Of a stretch of DNA of 64,000 nucleotides, positions 31,501 to 44,710 are shown in pieces (position 1 is the stretch's first letter; every line of letters starts with the position of its first letter). Source of the stretch: Bartonella machadoae (GTDB lineage: Bacteria; Pseudomonadota; Alphaproteobacteria; Rhizobiales; Rhizobiaceae). Both the position numbers and the translations under genes were made by a program. The notes beneath the pieces are model-generated. The model ran no database searches, had not been told where the DNA came from, and was given only the letters and a program-made list of their open reading frames with translations. The stretch spans positions 2,644,602 through 2,708,601 of the forward strand of contig NZ_CP087114.1 of the NCBI RefSeq assembly GCF_022559585.1. Reading direction: 5' to 3'.

Positions 31501-34100
31501 TGAAAATATCCTTGCAGAGAATAATCAATCGTGGATGGAACAAGAGTTTGTAATACGCCTAAAATTGGTGAGATGAAGGGACTAAGAAGCAGAAATATTT
31601 GCCAGATGATTGCACTTTTAAATGGTAAAAGAGACCACCCCGCGAAGGCAGCGATTATCCACATAAGTGGTGTGAGAGAACGACGTAGATTATCTTGCAT
31701 TTTCCAACGTGTTGTAGAACTGATTTTCTTGGGGGAAAACAGATAAGGCAACAGTTGCCAATCACCGCGAATCCAACGGTGATGACGCATCGCATCAATA
31801 TTGTAAGATGTTGGATAATCCTCGATTACTTCTACATTACTGACCAAGGCAGTGCGTGCATATCCTCCTTCTAAAAGATCATGACTAAGAACAGTATTTT
31901 CTTTAATCTTTCCTTCAAGGGACTGTTGAAATGCATCGATATTATAAAGGCCTTTACCAATGAAGGTTCCTTCTCCCAAAAGATCTTGATAAGTATCAGA
32001 AACGGCAAAGACATAAGGGTCAAGACCACGGTTTGTAGAAAAAACACGTTGCAGAATTGATGTTTCTTTTCCTGTTGTAAGGGAAGGTGTTATACGGGGT
32101 TGTAAAATACTATAACCTTTTACAATTTTTTTATTTTGTGTATCAAAGACTGGTTGATTGAGCGGATGGTTAAGTTTTCCAACGAGTTTTGTCACACTTT
32201 CATGGGTAAGACGTGTATCTGAATCGAGCGTCATAACAAAACGGCAATCCGTGGGAAGATGTGGATTTGGAGGGTAAAAGCTTGTATTTTTATCGCCTCT
32301 CAATAACAGATTGAGTTCATAAAGTTTGCCACGTTTTCTCTCCCATCCCATCCAGCATTTTTCGCTGGTATTATAAAGACGCCGACGGTGTAAAAGAAAA
32401 AAAAGGGGAATATCATCACGATGATAACAACGATTGAGTTGATCAATTTTTTTTTGTGCATAATGCAGCAGATCAAGATCATCTTGCGTTTGTTCGAAGG
32501 GAGCGTCACCCCAATCTGTTACCAGAGCAAAATGAATGGCACCTTTCGGATTAGAAAGAAAGTGTATTTCAAGATTACGCACTTGTTCATCAATAGACTC
32601 ATGGGATGAAATCAGAGTAGGTACGACAACCATTGTGCGTGCATTTTTAGGAATTCCCTCTTTATATTCATAACCAATGAGCTGTTTTGATGGAATAGTC
32701 CATGAAACAACAGTGTTAAAGAAGGCAAAAGCCGCATCCATAGCAGGAAAAAGTGCTAAAGCGGTAAAGAAAATAGTCATCCATGGAGCTATGCCAGATA
32801 TCGATAGTAGAAAATAAATTGTAAGCAAAAAAGCAAAGGTTAAAAAAGAAACAGGAATTGTAATAGTTTTTATTCGTAAAGAAGTGAAAGCGCGTGCCCA
32901 TTTTATGAACAAAGGAGGCGTGTATTGACAAGCTTTTTCAAAAGCATAACGACCATCATCAACCAGATACCAACCAACAGAGGAATGATTATGATGAGAG
33001 GACCCTTTAGCAGAAGCGTATGCCATTTTTACAGCTTTACGTGCAACTTCCCATTCACTAAGAGGCGAAAGACGTGCAATTTTTTCGATGACTTGTCGAT
33101 AAATATTGCGTGAACGAGCATCAATTTCGGAAAAATCGCTATTTTCACGCAAAATAGCGTCTACAGAACTGACAGTTTCAAACCATACTGTCCAATCAAC
33201 ATCATCAATGGCTTTAAGGGAACGAACAATATTGCCCATGGTTACACCATCGGCCGCTTGGCGGCTGTGTTCATCAGATGTTACATTTTCTAAGTTACTT
33301 TCTCGATTTTGTAATTGTTTTTCAAGCCAAGTTAATGCGTTTGTTGAATCAACAGATGCGCTACGGAGACGGTAGAATAAATGCGTTGAAAAAGTTGGAT
33401 CTACAGTAAATGGTTCATACCGTATAAAAAGAGACTGTAATTTTGTTTCATTATCTGCAAGAGAAATTTTATCAGCGACTTTATGAGCAAGATGGCGCAT
33501 AGATCGTGTTTGTTCAATACGCTGTGAAAGACGACAAACATTTTCAATTAATAGCATTTGTATGACAGAAGGGAGTGCCCATAATTCACCAATTTTAAGG
33601 TTACAAATTTCTTGAAACCCATTGATCATGGCCGTGAGTGTTTTTTGTGAAAATCCACTATCTGTATGAGCAATATAAAGCCAAGCTAAAGCAAAGATAC
33701 GTGGTATGCCTGTATTTTGTTTATAAACAGGAAGCTTTTTGATAAAGGATTTAGAGAGATTACGACGCAGTTGTTGTATCGTTTTATCAATAGTATAATG
33801 ATTCTCAATGAGCCATTGGGCAGCTGGAGCAATGGTTTCATCATTCCAAGCAGCGATATCACTGGTTTGAAAGGCACGGAGAATAAGTTTAGCATTTTTT
33901 CTCAAGCTTTTGTGAAAATTATTTTCTCCGTTATATTCAGGAAGTAAAATTTCTTTTTGAGAGGCGATATCATAGCCTAATTGATACAATTCATCTTGTG
34001 ATTTATAAGTTGAACGAAGAGGGGAATTGGTTTTAATAAGATGATAGGTTTTGCTTTTTTGAGAAAAGAGATAATTCATAAAAGATATTGTGCGTGCCAT
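25509..34100 (-). CDS. Cyclic beta-1,2-glucan synthase
   Basis: Inner-membrane enzyme of 2863 residues, matching the length of Brucella Cgs and rhizobial NdvB/ChvB. It makes periplasmic cyclic beta-1,2-glucan from UDP-glucose. The N-terminal part is followed by membrane helices (about 410-465), a GT84 glycosyltransferase core with DSDTRL (DxD-type, about 622) and [11 protein letters not shown] (RxxRW-type, about 775), further helices (about 810-960), and a long C-terminal region ending in a GH94-like phosphorylase domain with [34 protein letters not shown] and GGDWNDGMN (about 2540), which controls chain length in the family. The frame is uninterrupted over 8.6 kb. No exporter gene (ndvA/chvA/cgt) is adjacent. 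Confidence 0.95.
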   Translation of the reverse strand: MARTISFMNYLFSQKSKTYHLIKTNSPLRSTYKSQDELYQLGYDIASQKEILLPEYNGENNFHKSLRKNAKLILRAFQTSDIAAWNDETIAPAAQWLIENHYTIDKTIQQLRRNLSKSFIKKLPVYKQNTGIPRIFALAWLYIAHTDSGFSQKTLTAMINGFQEICNLKIGELWALPSVIQMLLIENVCRLSQRIEQTRSMRHLAHKVADKISLADNETKLQSLFIRYEPFTVDPTFSTHLFYRLRSASVDSTNALTWLEKQLQNRESNLENVTSDEHSRQAADGVTMGNIVRSLKAIDDVDWTVWFETVSSVDAILRENSDFSEIDARSRNIYRQVIEKIARLSPLSEWEVARKAVKMAYASAKGSSHHNHSSVGWYLVDDGRYAFEKACQYTPPLFIKWARAFTSLRIKTITIPVSFLTFAFLLTIYFLLSISGIAPWMTIFFTALALFPAMDAAFAFFNTVVSWTIPSKQLIGYEYKEGIPKNARTMVVVPTLISSHESIDEQVRNLEIHFLSNPKGAIHFALVTDWGDAPFEQTQDDLDLLHYAQKKIDQLNRCYHRDDIPLFFLLHRRRLYNTSEKCWMGWERKRGKLYELNLLLRGDKNTSFYPPNPHLPTDCRFVMTLDSDTRLTHESVTKLVGKLNHPLNQPVFDTQNKKIVKGYSILQPRITPSLTTGKETSILQRVFSTNRGLDPYVFAVSDTYQDLLGEGTFIGKGLYNIDAFQQSLEGKIKENTVLSHDLLEGGYARTALVSNVEVIEDYPTSYNIDAMRHHRWIRGDWQLLPYLFSPKKISSTTRWKMQDNLRRSLTPLMWIIAAFAGWSLLPFKSAIIWQIFLLLSPFISPILGVLQTLVPSTIDYSLQGYFQFILNKITLTGANIFLKIIFLAHSAYFMTDAIMRTLYRMTISKQHLLEWKTSVATKSMPNSLGFYILTMWPASLIGILAATYPLFFKSSASLIALPFGLAWFFSPLIAWFVSQPSEFQNTLDISSEDKKTLRSLARRTWLYYATFVNAQSNYLPPDNFQEDPEPLIAHRTSPTNIGVYLLSIISARDFGWISFEETMTRVECTLNSLAKMEKFRGHFYNWYTTDTLNPLLPTYISTVDSGNLAGHLVTLSSALSQWAEKPHVFFQSDRMGLWDVYTILEETVKEIPNNQSNTYSLRKRIEEHISNFHCAMRALIEQSETTSFSTTNLLLNAGNIAHLIEEFHQKTQTAESARAYCWAQYLVETCQAHHHDNTCVYDTQKICQKLDTLATKARQIAFNMEFDFLEQPERQLLSIGYRVQENKLDEGCYDLLASEARLSSFFAIAKGDLKFKHWFHLGRLLIPIGGKGALLSWSGSMFEYLMPSLIMHEPKGSILNQTNRLIVRHQIQYGYEKKLPWGISEAAFNARDHLMNYQYASFGDPTLGLKRGLSRNTVIAPYASLLAAQYMPTHAVKNLKRLRDLGALGTYGYYDSIDFTPSRVQKGEKYAIVRNYYAHHHGMSILAINNVIFEGRMRNRFHRDTVIEATQLLLHERAPHQIPIIHTKVTNPTRNNAQEFDNISTRIITNPLLKPRATLLLSNGVYSTMLTANGSGYSRWHDYAITRFIPDATEDQQGLLFFLRDMHSGRWWSVTGEPTRVAEEEAISIFTDEKADYMKMVDGIKSTLECLVTSENDGEGRRLQLINMTNKERFIEVTSYGELALATMETDCAHPVFSHMFIETEIAEEGRTIFAKRRKRSPHDPEIHIAHFVSDIMNSIQETEAETDRSLFIGRGKSIHRPAAFDQNARFSNSQGCVLDPIISLRCRVKIPAYEKVELIFWTFAAHEKETLHNHIKHYRQPNIFQQEFSMAWTRSQVSLYQRDISLKEAITYQKYATPLIYPDHTWRLPPEILTKTLGKQSDLWPMSISGDNPICLLRLDNEMDIPVLRELLKAHEYWRIRGLIVDLVILNEQAFSYIQDTQRAIEWVCESYRHHTHNMDERQHIFTLRRDQMNEQSFKTLLASARIILYAQNGSLSEQLKRMENIDSDLATRNSNQEFDNKFNDSKYDKKKQIAIPTQPNPFTSIGLIGQQKASPLATKGKDLKYWNGYGGFNHDNHYVIRLHGHTTTPHPWINVIANHGFGFHVSAEGALFTWANNSRDYQLTPWANDPVSNRPGEALYLVDRLTLKRFSPVSAVECDENVTYEACHGFGFSTFKSTHSEIALELTHTLDQEKPVRFSRLILKNEGKKLRSLRLYHHVEWVLGNVRTKYAPFILPSYDPKQGAHFIQNPYHIEKSQQTTFLSASEMPTSTTTNRTEFIGSTGTVTHPHAIRKADVLSNKIEAGCDPCSVFSYDIDLLPGQTKEIIFYLGSAENRQEAEKLLDQVRTSDFEILLTQQKKQWSDFVSPLQVKTPDPSFDIMVNHWLPYQIYACRMMARTAFYQASGAFGFRDQLQDSLSLLLLKPQLAREQLLNAAAHQFLEGDVQHWWLPDTNAGVRTRISDDIVWLAYGTALYVNTTGDYEFLDTLIAFIEGAALNIEQHDAYFQPTQSSKVATLYEHCAFALDLAIERCGQHGLPLILGGDWNDGMNLVGIKGKGESTWLGWFLGATLNAFIPIAKKRGDNSHVQIWSTYLKHLKKSLEKNGWDGAWYRRGYFDDGTPLGSKINDECQIDTIAQSWAVISQMASLKRQKQAMASMLERLYDEKSNLIRLFWPPFDKSTLEPGYIKGYPPGIRENGGQYTHGAIWSILALAQMGESDKAYTLFSMINPVNHGKNPEIYRVEPYVMAADIYAIEPRRGQGGWTWYTGSAGWFYHAATQAILGIKRQAHQLFLQPNLPSSWPEYEVKMKLYDAVYTIKVKWGSKNMLSVDGKKYADVDAGIQLQKTGKHKIIRTIKSLKEKR

Positions 34101-34275
34101 AATATTTTAAGTGCTGTTCAATTCCGTGTTTTCTTTATATTGAATAATCTATAAATATTTTATCTTAATAATGAGGGGTTGAGAGGAAAAAGTAAAATTT
34201 TTATTTCTCTTCTAAGAGTCTTTGCGTTTTTTGCAGAGATCATTGAAGAAAAAAGCAAACAATTTCTTTAAAAAA

Positions 34276-34303
34276 AAGGCCGCATCAAAAGATGAGCGAC
34301 CTT
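34276..34303 (-). terminator. Rho-independent terminator after rpsA
   Basis: On the minus strand AAGGTCGC (34303-34296) pairs with GCGGCCTT (34283-34276, one G-U pair) and is followed by a run of T. It lies about 30 bases downstream of the rpsA stop. Confidence 0.85.
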
Positions 34304-34334
34304 CGTTTTGATAATGTATTTTAATGATTGAACG

Positions 34335-36035
34335 TTAATTTTGTTCTTGTTTTTTCAAAGCGGCACCAAGAATATCACCAAGAGAAGCCCCTGAGTCTGT
34401 AGAACCATATTGTGCAACAGCTTCTTTTTCTTCGGCAATTTCTAAAGCTTTGATAGACACTGAAAGCTTGCGTGTTTTTTTATCAAATGCGGTGATACGC
34501 GCATCAATTCTCTGACCAATTGAAAAACGTTCAGGGCGCTGTTCATCACGATCACGAGCCAAGTCAGCACGGCGAATGGTTGTTTCAAGATTATGATCAA
34601 TCAATTTGACATCGATATCATTTTCATTAACCGCAGTAACTTCACACGTTACGACAGCCCCTTTGCGCAGTTCGCCAGCCGCAGCAGCTTCTCCCACTTT
34701 ATCGCTGGAGAGTTGCTTAATGCCAAGAGAGATACGTTCTTTTTCCACGTCAACATCAAGAACCACGGCTTTAACAACATCACCTTTATTGTAACTATCA
34801 ATGACCTGTTCACCCGGACGATTCCAATCAAGATCGGAAAGATGAACCATACCATCAACATCACCTTCAAGCCCAATGAAGAGACCAAATTCTGTTTTAT
34901 TTTTGATCTCCCCTTCAATTTGTGAATTGACAGGAAACTTATTGGCAAAAGCAATCCATGGATTTTCAAATGTTTGCTTTAAGCCGAGGGAAATACGTCG
35001 CTTAGAAGGATCAATTTCAAGAACCACAACTTCCACTTCTTGTGATGTGGAGAGAAGCTTTCCTGGATGCACATTTTTCTTTGTCCAACTCATTTCAGAA
35101 ACGTGGATCAATCCTTCGATTCCTGGTTCTATTTCAACAAAACCACCGTAATCGGTAATATTAGTAACAGCACCAGTAATTTTTGTACCAACGGGATATC
35201 GAGCACTGATGGTTTCCCAAGGATCACTTTCAAGCTGTTTCATGCCAAGGGAAATGCGGTGTGTATCCTGATTGATGCGAATAATTTGCACTTTAATCGT
35301 TTGACCAATTGTGAGGACTTCAGATGGGTGGTTAACACGGCGCCAAGCCATATCTGTAACATGCAAGAGACCATCAATTCCACCAAGATCAACAAAGGCA
35401 CTATAATCAGTGATATTTTTAACAACACCTTCAACGATTTGGTTTTCTTCAAGATTTTGTACAATTTCTGAACGTTGCTCGGCACGACTTTCCTCTAAGA
35501 CAGTACGGCGTGAAACAACAATATTGCCACGGCGACGATCCATTTTTAAAATTTCAAAGGATTGTGCATTGTGCATGAGAGGGGAAACATCACGAATGGG
35601 TCGAATATCGACTTGGCTGCGAGGCAAGAAAGCAATAGCACCATCGAGATCGACTGTAAAACCTCCTTTAACTTGGCTAAAAATAACCCCATCAACGCGT
35701 GTGCCAGCATTGAATTTTTCTTCCAAACGAATCCAACTTTCTTCGCGCCGTGCTTTTTCACGCGATAAGACGGCTTCACCCATGGCATTTTCGATACGTT
35801 CAATATAAACTTCAACTTCATCGCCAACTTTTAAGGAACCATCTTTTCCTTTAGCTCCAAATTCTTTGAGTGGAATACGTCCTTCGACTTTAAGTCCAGC
35901 ATCAATAATGGCCATGTCTTTTTCGATTGCAATGACACGACCTTTAACAACGGATCCTTCGTTGAGATCATTGGTTTGAAAAGATTCTGTTAAAAGGGCT
36001 TCAAAATCCGCTGTTGTGGGATTGTATTGTGACAT
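34335..36035 (-). CDS. rpsA: 30S ribosomal protein S1
   Basis: 566 residues with six S1 RNA-binding domains (roughly 35-105, 120-185, 206-274, 291-361, 378-448 and 465-530); repeated elements such as GGIDGLLHVTDMAW, PGIEGLIHVSEMSW and GDVDGMVHLSDLDW mark domains 3-5. S1 binds mRNA leaders and helps start translation. An AGGAGTT ribosome-binding site lies just before ATG 36035. It is the last gene of an aroA-cmk-rpsA cluster, 146 bases after cmk, and ends in a terminator. Confidence 0.98.
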   Translation of the reverse strand: MSQYNPTTADFEALLTESFQTNDLNEGSVVKGRVIAIEKDMAIIDAGLKVEGRIPLKEFGAKGKDGSLKVGDEVEVYIERIENAMGEAVLSREKARREESWIRLEEKFNAGTRVDGVIFSQVKGGFTVDLDGAIAFLPRSQVDIRPIRDVSPLMHNAQSFEILKMDRRRGNIVVSRRTVLEESRAEQRSEIVQNLEENQIVEGVVKNITDYSAFVDLGGIDGLLHVTDMAWRRVNHPSEVLTIGQTIKVQIIRINQDTHRISLGMKQLESDPWETISARYPVGTKITGAVTNITDYGGFVEIEPGIEGLIHVSEMSWTKKNVHPGKLLSTSQEVEVVVLEIDPSKRRISLGLKQTFENPWIAFANKFPVNSQIEGEIKNKTEFGLFIGLEGDVDGMVHLSDLDWNRPGEQVIDSYNKGDVVKAVVLDVDVEKERISLGIKQLSSDKVGEAAAAGELRKGAVVTCEVTAVNENDIDVKLIDHNLETTIRRADLARDRDEQRPERFSIGQRIDARITAFDKKTRKLSVSIKALEIAEEKEAVAQYGSTDSGASLGDILGAALKKQEQN

Positions 36036-36181
36036 AAGAACTCCTGATACATACCTTCATTTAAAAGGTATAAGCGCTAGGTTAGTGTTAACACGGATGA
36101 CTTCATGCCTTTTTTCTTAATATAATTATCTTTAATATAAGAAGAAAAATGAGCGCTAGGCTGAAAATCACCTTGACGACT

Positions 36182-38304
<2,123 letters not shown>

Positions 38305-38340
38305 TTAACGCAATTGGAGTTAATTAAAGAGGGATAGTTC

Positions 38341-38724
38341 ATGGCAAAACAAGAACTTGGAACGAAGCGTATTGATCCAGAAACAGGAAAAAAGTTTTAT
38401 GATCTTAATCGCGACCCCATTGTATCACCTTATACGGGAATTTCTTACCCACGCTCTTATTTTGAAGTTGCAGCAGCTGAAGCGAGTAATGAAGAAGAAG
38501 TTGATGCGGAAGAACTTGATACAGCACTTGAAAAGTCTGCCTTTATGCTTCTTGAAGAGGATGATGACGATTCTAAAGATGATGATCTTCCTGATTTGGA
38601 AGATAGTGATGTGGATCTCGGTGATGACGATGATACGTTTTTATCTCACGATGAAGAAGATGATGATGACGATGACGTGACGGGTATTATCGGAGGTGGT
38701 GTTTCTAACGATGATGATCTATAA
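38341..38724 (+). CDS. TIGR02300 family acidic protein
   Basis: 127 residues. The N-terminus MAKQELGTKRIDPETGKKFY and the following DLNRDPIVSPYTGISYPRSYF define the family; the C-terminal half is a long run of aspartate and glutamate (about residues 75-120). Function is unknown. The gene is widespread in alphaproteobacteria beside aroA and a tRNA-Ala gene, as here. The low-complexity acidic tail is normal for the family. Confidence 0.9.
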   Translation: MAKQELGTKRIDPETGKKFYDLNRDPIVSPYTGISYPRSYFEVAAAEASNEEEVDAEELDTALEKSAFMLLEEDDDDSKDDDLPDLEDSDVDLGDDDDTFLSHDEEDDDDDDVTGIIGGGVSNDDDL

Positions 38725-38847
38725 AAGAAGTTAAGAGGGGCTTCTTTTAATTAAATATAAATTTTTCTTGATCTTCGATTTTTCTCGTTCTAGAAAATCA
38801 CATTGAGAGTATTTTTATCCTTTTTGGAGATGATCTGTCTTTAATAT

Positions 38848-38923
<76 letters not shown>

Positions 38924-39382
38924 AAAAGAGACAAATTTTTGTAAGAAAAGCACCGTTATTTATAACAGGAATTTATGCATTTGAAGGGATGCAGGTATAG
39001 TTGCTGCTATTCTTTCCGTATTTTAATGTTTCTTAAACAATATTTGTTTGCAGTTTTTGACCATGCTTTTTCGTTGTTTATAGAGCTTTACTGTCATAGA
39101 AGCGAAAAAATAAGTGCGTGATATTCATTGGATGCCTATAAAAGGCGCATTTTTTATGCCGATTAATATCATTTGTAAAAAGGAGCAGCGGTAAAAACGA
39201 TGAAAAGAAACTTTATAAGAATATGAAAAATACTGTCGCACGAGGTTTTATAGTTAACTTCGGATTTTGTGATTTAAATGTCTCAAAAGAGGTATTTTTT
39301 TCTTTTTTATGCATGCGCTCTTGTTTTTAAGGTTGGCTTGCAGCACAACAAAGAAAATGGAATTATTTGAGGGGAAAAAATA
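38924..39382. other. Intergenic, upstream region of ilvD
   Basis: 459 AT-rich bases between tRNA-Ala and ilvD. No open frame of interest, no tandem second tRNA, no leader-peptide/attenuator arrangement that I can recognise. It presumably contains the ilvD promoter, which I could not place. Confidence 0.45.
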
Positions 39383-41221
39383 ATGCCTTCTTACCGTTCA
39401 AGAATATCGACTCATGGGCGCAATATGGCCGGAGCCCGTGGTCTTTGGCGTGCAACAGGGATGAAAGATAGCGATTTTGGTAAACCCATTATTGCCATTG
39501 CCAATTCTTTTACGCAATTTGTACCAGGGCATGTTCATTTAAAAGATCTTGGGCAGCTGGTAGCACATGAGATCGCTATTGCTGGTGGTGTTGCGAAAGA
39601 GTTTAATACAATTGCTGTAGATGATGGAATTGCTATGGGGCATGATGGGATGCTTTATTCCTTGCCTTCGCGTGAAATCATTGCGGATTCTGTTGAATAT
39701 ATGGTCAATGCACATTGTGCTGATGCGCTTGTCTGTATTTCCAATTGTGACAAAATTACACCTGGTATGTTAATGGCTTCTTTGCGGTTAAATATTCCAA
39801 CAATTTTTATTTCAGGTGGTCCTATGGAAGCCGGTAAGATTAAATGGAAAGGCCAAGATCTTACTGTTGACTTAGTTGATGCAATGATTGCTGCGGCTTC
39901 AGAGCAGAATTCAGAAGAAGAAGTTGCGGAGATAGAACGGGCTGCTTGTCCTACATGTGGTTCTTGTTCAGGGATGTTTACAGCAAATTCTATGAATTGT
40001 TTGACCGAAGCATTAGGGCTTTCTCTTCCTGGAAACGGGTCAGTATTGGCAACCCATGCAGATCGACGAATGCTTTTTGAAGAAGCTGGACGACAGATTG
40101 TTGCGCTGGTCAAGCGTTATTATGAAAAGGATGATGAAACAGTTTTGCCGCGTTCTATTGCTTCGCGCAAGGCTTTTGAAAATGCAATGACCGTAGATAT
40201 TTCCATGGGGGGATCAACCAATACTGTCTTGCATCTTTTGGCAGCGGCACAAGAAGGCGAGGTCAATTTTACCATGACAGATATTGATCGCCTTTCGCGT
40301 CGTGTTCCTGTTTTATGCAAGGTTGCTCCCGCTGTTGCCAATGTGCATATGGAGGATGTTCATCGTGCTGGTGGTATTATGGGGCTTTTAGGAGAATTGG
40401 ATGCAGCGGGTCTCATTGACACATCTACCTATACGGTTCATGCGAAAACAATGAAAGAAGCTCTTGAGCACTGGGATGTGAAACAGGCACATGAAGCAGC
40501 GATTCATGAATTTTATCGTGCCGCACCAGGTGGTATTCCAACACAAACAGCTTTTAGTCAATTTCGTCGCTATGATACCCTTGATCTTGATCGTAAAAAA
40601 GGTGTGATTCGGGACAGAGAACATGCCTATTCGCAAGATGGAGGATTGGCGGTCCTTTATGGAAATCTTGCAGAAGATGGCTGTATTGTAAAAACAGCAG
40701 GTGTTGATCAGTCGATTTTAACTTTTAAAGGTCCAGCAAGGATTTTTGAGAGCCAAGATTCGGCTGTTGCGGCAATCTTGAACGACAAAATTCAGTCAGG
40801 TGATATTGTTTTAATCCGCTACGAAGGGCCACGTGGTGGACCGGGGATGCAAGAAATGCTCTATCCAACGAGCTATCTCAAATCCAAAGGATTAGGCAAA
40901 GTTTGTGCACTTATAACGGATGGTCGTTTTTCAGGGGGGAGTTCAGGGCTTTCTGTCGGGCATATTTCACCAGAAGCAGCTGAAGGAGGAGCAATTGCTT
41001 TGGTCGAAGAGGGTGATATTATAGAAATAGATATTCCTAATCGCACCATTCATATGTTGGTTGATGCTGCTGAGATGGTGCAGCGTCGTGCCAAAATGGA
41101 GGCGAAAGGAAAGACAGCTTGGCAACCCACAGAAGTGCGTAAACGCAAGGTTTCAAAGGCTCTCAAAGCATATGCAGCAATGACGACTTCTGCATCTAAA
41201 GGAGCGGTTCGTAACATTTGA
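39383..41221 (+). CDS. ilvD: Dihydroxy-acid dehydratase
   Basis: Iron-sulfur dehydratase of valine, leucine and isoleucine synthesis (third common step). 612 residues, normal length. Cluster and active-site segments: [20 protein letters not shown] (about 122), [19 protein letters not shown] (about 192-210) and, near the C-terminus, [27 protein letters not shown]-type RBS (GAGGGG) lies about ten bases before ATG 39383. Monocistronic here; an integrase repeat follows downstream. Confidence 0.98.
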   Translation: MPSYRSRISTHGRNMAGARGLWRATGMKDSDFGKPIIAIANSFTQFVPGHVHLKDLGQLVAHEIAIAGGVAKEFNTIAVDDGIAMGHDGMLYSLPSREIIADSVEYMVNAHCADALVCISNCDKITPGMLMASLRLNIPTIFISGGPMEAGKIKWKGQDLTVDLVDAMIAAASEQNSEEEVAEIERAACPTCGSCSGMFTANSMNCLTEALGLSLPGNGSVLATHADRRMLFEEAGRQIVALVKRYYEKDDETVLPRSIASRKAFENAMTVDISMGGSTNTVLHLLAAAQEGEVNFTMTDIDRLSRRVPVLCKVAPAVANVHMEDVHRAGGIMGLLGELDAAGLIDTSTYTVHAKTMKEALEHWDVKQAHEAAIHEFYRAAPGGIPTQTAFSQFRRYDTLDLDRKKGVIRDREHAYSQDGGLAVLYGNLAEDGCIVKTAGVDQSILTFKGPARIFESQDSAVAAILNDKIQSGDIVLIRYEGPRGGPGMQEMLYPTSYLKSKGLGKVCALITDGRFSGGSSGLSVGHISPEAAEGGAIALVEEGDIIEIDIPNRTIHMLVDAAEMVQRRAKMEAKGKTAWQPTEVRKRKVSKALKAYAAMTTSASKGAVRNI

Positions 41222-41406
41222 CTATGGTAAAAAAATTCATCTTATAAAAGAGCGTTTTTTAGAAATTCGAGCATTCCTTGCGCGATATTTCAAGTGGTTT
41301 GTTTTATGGCTTAGACGGCGTATTTCAAGCGATTGTAAAGATGATTTAGAAATTGCCGTGGATTTTGTTGTTTCGTATGAGAGACTGAACATTATAATAG
41401 CAAGAC

Positions 41407-41672
41407 ATTGATTTATAAAGATGATTATTATTTTACTTTTTGAATTAGCCCCCCGAAAATTGTAAGATTTCCCTATCTCAAACTCTCTTATGTTCAATCA
41501 ATTAAAATCACTTTCTTGTATATCACAAGCAGGGTTGCTGTAGGGGCAAAAATCCGTTTAGAGAGGAGTAAAAATGCCTATTATGAATCGTCTCAATACC
41601 AAGGGCTATTCGAACATTGGGGGCGAGCAAATACAATGATGGTGCTGGCTTGTTACTCTTACACGCAAGCTT
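41407..41672 (+). repeat. Integrase 5' unit (copy C): leader plus first codons
   Basis: Starts ATTGATTTATAAAGATGATT and runs through the shared leader to a clean start, GAGGAGTAAAAATG, encoding MPIMNRLNTKGYSNIGG. The frame is then lost and the similarity fades near 41672, before the integrase core. No later integrase parts follow. The leader variant GAATTAGCCCCCCGAA links it to copy A' more than to copies B, D and E. It lies between ilvD and the end of mutS. Confidence 0.75.
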
Positions 41673-41756
41673 TTCTTCTCATGCTGATCAATATATTGCA
41701 ATAATAAAGCAATAATATGAATAAATGATCATGAAACAGCACTTTGTATATTGTTT

Positions 41757-44501
41757 CTATGAGGAATGATTTTTTTCAAGTTGTTTGAGGTGATAGAGTG
41801 CCTCTAAAGCTTGTTTAGGAGAGAGTTCATCGGGATGGATATTTTCTAAAGCTTCATGAAGTATGGAATGTTTATTTGTTTTATCATTTACAGAAGATGG
41901 CGCTTGAAGGGAAAACAGCGGGAGGTCATCAATTAATTTATGCCCTTTTCCAGCCATTTCACCTTGTTCTAATTGATGGAGTACATCTGTAGCACGTGTA
42001 ATAACTGCCTTGGGAAGTCCAGCAAGTTTAGCAACTTGTACGCCGTACGATCTATCGGCAGCTCCTTTTGTAACTTCATGAAGAAAAATCACATCACCAT
42101 CCCAATTTTTTACTTTCATTGTGACATTATGGAGGCGATCAAGTTTTTGGGTGAGAGCTGTCATTTCATGAAAATGGGTAGCGAGAATAGCACGACAGTG
42201 ATTAACTTCATGAAGATATTCAACAGCAGCCCAAGCAATAGAAAGTCCATCAAAGGTTGATGTGCCACGTCCAATTTCGTCAAGAATAACCAGGGAATGA
42301 CTGCTAGCATGATTGAGAATTGTTGCTGTTTCAACCATTTCCATCATAAAAGTTGAACGTCCACGTGCAAGATCATCAGAAGCACCAACACGACTAAACA
42401 AGCGATCAACAACGCCAATATGCGCTGTGGTCGCTGGAACAAAAGAACCCATTTGTGCCATAATAGCAATAAGAGCGTTTTGTCGCAAAAAGGTTGACTT
42501 CCCTCCCATATTAGGTCCTGTCAAAAGCCAAATTGCTGCATATTGTTGATTTTCTTGCACAGAAAGATCACAATTATTGGCAACAAATGGTTCTGCTGCT
42601 TGCTTTCGTAATGCTTGTTCCACGACAGGATGGCGCCCTGCTGTGATATGAAAGGTAAGTGATTGGTCAACTTTAGGGCGACAATATCCTTGTTCTTCAG
42701 CAAGATGCGCTAACGCAACAGTGACGTCTAAAACAGCGAGTGCTTCAGAGGCTTTACGGATAAAATCAACCTGTTCGGTAATTTCATGAACAAGAGTTTC
42801 AAAAATTTCTAATTCGAGTGTGAGCGCATGGTTAGCGGCATGAGCAATACGGCTTTCAAGATCGGCAAGCTCTGTTGTGGTAAAGCGCATAGCATTTGCC
42901 ATTGTTTGTCTATGGATAAAACGGGCTTTAGCTTGTGGGCTATCTGTGAGAGCAGACGCTTGTCCATTGGTTACTTCAATGAAATAGCCTAGAATATTGT
43001 TGTGTTTGATTTTGAGTGTTTTAATATCTGTTTCTTGAGCATATTGTGCTTGAAGTTCAGCAATAACACGGCGAGATTCATCACGCAGAGCGCGCATTTC
43101 ATCGAGCTCTTTATGGTATTGAGGGCGAATGAAACCACCATCACGTTTAAGGAGAGGAAGGTCATCCGCTAATGCCTGTTCCAGATGTAAATGCAAAGTC
43201 GTAGGTAAATGTGAAAAAGTCTGTTGTACATCACTTATTTCCTGAGGAAGCAATTCATTGTTAAGAAGCTGATGAAGTTCACGAATGATTTCAAGTCCGC
43301 GCTGGATTGTCGCCATATCACGGGGCCCCCCTCTACCAAGAGCTAACCGAGAAACTGCGCGTGGCATATCTGGTCCCCCTTTTAAGGTCAGCTTTATAGC
43401 CTCTGCAAGGGATGGGTTGCGTAGAAAAAAGTCGATGGAATCCAGACGTTTATCAATAGCAGCAGGTGTGGTGAGAGGAGCAATGAGGCGATCGACGAGA
43501 AGACGAGATCCCCCTCCTGTTACGGTACGATCAATAGCTTTTAATAAACTACCATCGCGTTGACCGGATGTTGTTCGAATAAGTTCAAGATTCATTCTGG
43601 TCGCTGCATCAATGAAAAGGGTAGCACTTTCATTTTGACGTTCAGGACGCATGAGAGGAGGGCGATGGGTGATTTGCGTTTTTTCGATATAACGAATGGC
43701 AGCAGCAATTGCGGAGAGTTCGGAGCGTGAATAATCAGCAACGCCTTCAAGGGTTGAGAGTTTAAAATAACTACAAATATCGCGTTCAGCAGTGATTACC
43801 TCAAAGAGGCTAATGGGTTGAGGTGAAATGATGCGACCGAGAACATCAAAAAGTGATTTATGGGATTTATCATGAAAAAAAGAATCAGCGACAATGATTT
43901 CTTGAGGATCCACACGCATAATATCTGCTAAAAGCTTTTCATTGCGGCTTTCCATGACACGAAAGATGCCTGTTGAGATATCAATCCAGGAAAGGGCAAA
44001 TTCCTCTCCATCGCTGGTTTTTATGCGGGCAAGTGTCATCAAATAATTTGCACGCGTTGGATCAAGGAGCTTTTCTTCTGTTATAGTTCCAGGTGTGACA
44101 AGACGAACAACATCGCGCCGAACAACCGATTTTGCTCCACGTTTTTTGGCTTCTGCAGGATCTTCTGTTTGTTCACAAACAGCCACACGATAGCCGCAAG
44201 CAATAAGTTTTTGCAAATAATCGTCAGCAGTATGCACGGGAACACCACACATAGGAATATCTTCACCCAAATGTTTTCCGCGTGTTGTGAGTGTGATTCC
44301 TAAAGCTTGAGCGGCTTCAATTGCATCATTAAAAAACAATTCATAAAAATCACCCATTCGATAGAAGAGAAGGGAGTCATTATTAACCGCTTTGATCTCT
44401 ATATATTGCTCCATCATAGGTGTTGGGCGCTGTTGATGGAGAGCAGGTGAGGGGGTAGGTTGTGGGACTAAACTATTTTTATGATCACTTTTCTTATCCA
44501 T
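41757..44501 (-). CDS. mutS: DNA mismatch repair protein MutS
   Basis: Recognises mismatches and small loops and starts repair with MutL. 914 residues, slightly longer than E. coli MutS because of an N-terminal extension (about 30 residues rich in P and Q before [10 protein letters not shown]). The mismatch-binding motif is in [12 protein letters not shown] (about 46-57). The ATPase has Walker [10 protein letters not shown] (about 660) and Walker [17 protein letters not shown] (about 740). Divergent from maeB. The gene is intact. Confidence 0.98.
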   Translation of the reverse strand: MDKKSDHKNSLVPQPTPSPALHQQRPTPMMEQYIEIKAVNNDSLLFYRMGDFYELFFNDAIEAAQALGITLTTRGKHLGEDIPMCGVPVHTADDYLQKLIACGYRVAVCEQTEDPAEAKKRGAKSVVRRDVVRLVTPGTITEEKLLDPTRANYLMTLARIKTSDGEEFALSWIDISTGIFRVMESRNEKLLADIMRVDPQEIIVADSFFHDKSHKSLFDVLGRIISPQPISLFEVITAERDICSYFKLSTLEGVADYSRSELSAIAAAIRYIEKTQITHRPPLMRPERQNESATLFIDAATRMNLELIRTTSGQRDGSLLKAIDRTVTGGGSRLLVDRLIAPLTTPAAIDKRLDSIDFFLRNPSLAEAIKLTLKGGPDMPRAVSRLALGRGGPRDMATIQRGLEIIRELHQLLNNELLPQEISDVQQTFSHLPTTLHLHLEQALADDLPLLKRDGGFIRPQYHKELDEMRALRDESRRVIAELQAQYAQETDIKTLKIKHNNILGYFIEVTNGQASALTDSPQAKARFIHRQTMANAMRFTTTELADLESRIAHAANHALTLELEIFETLVHEITEQVDFIRKASEALAVLDVTVALAHLAEEQGYCRPKVDQSLTFHITAGRHPVVEQALRKQAAEPFVANNCDLSVQENQQYAAIWLLTGPNMGGKSTFLRQNALIAIMAQMGSFVPATTAHIGVVDRLFSRVGASDDLARGRSTFMMEMVETATILNHASSHSLVILDEIGRGTSTFDGLSIAWAAVEYLHEVNHCRAILATHFHEMTALTQKLDRLHNVTMKVKNWDGDVIFLHEVTKGAADRSYGVQVAKLAGLPKAVITRATDVLHQLEQGEMAGKGHKLIDDLPLFSLQAPSSVNDKTNKHSILHEALENIHPDELSPKQALEALYHLKQLEKNHSS

Positions 44502-44710
44502 TTTTGTGCGCCTGTCTCTTGCAAATGAGGCTTTGACACCCTTTTTTGTTTACTTCAATATTTATCTTCATTATCTCTAAATTGAAACATATGATCAGCT
44601 CTGTTAAAGCAAGCATAGCGGTTTATAACATATGGATCAAATTTTAAAATCGGGTAATTACGCACACATTGTAGAGTAGAATTTTCACTGTTTTGGGAAA
44701 GTTAAATAAG

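Noticed and set aside
32300..32931. Short open frames within the glucan synthase gene
   Set aside because: They lie in other frames of a continuous 2863-codon gene with recognisable domains, so they are shadows.
43285..43563. 92-codon plus-strand open frame inside mutS
   Set aside because: Antisense shadow of mutS; arginine-rich composition typical of an opposite-strand frame and no homology to a known family.
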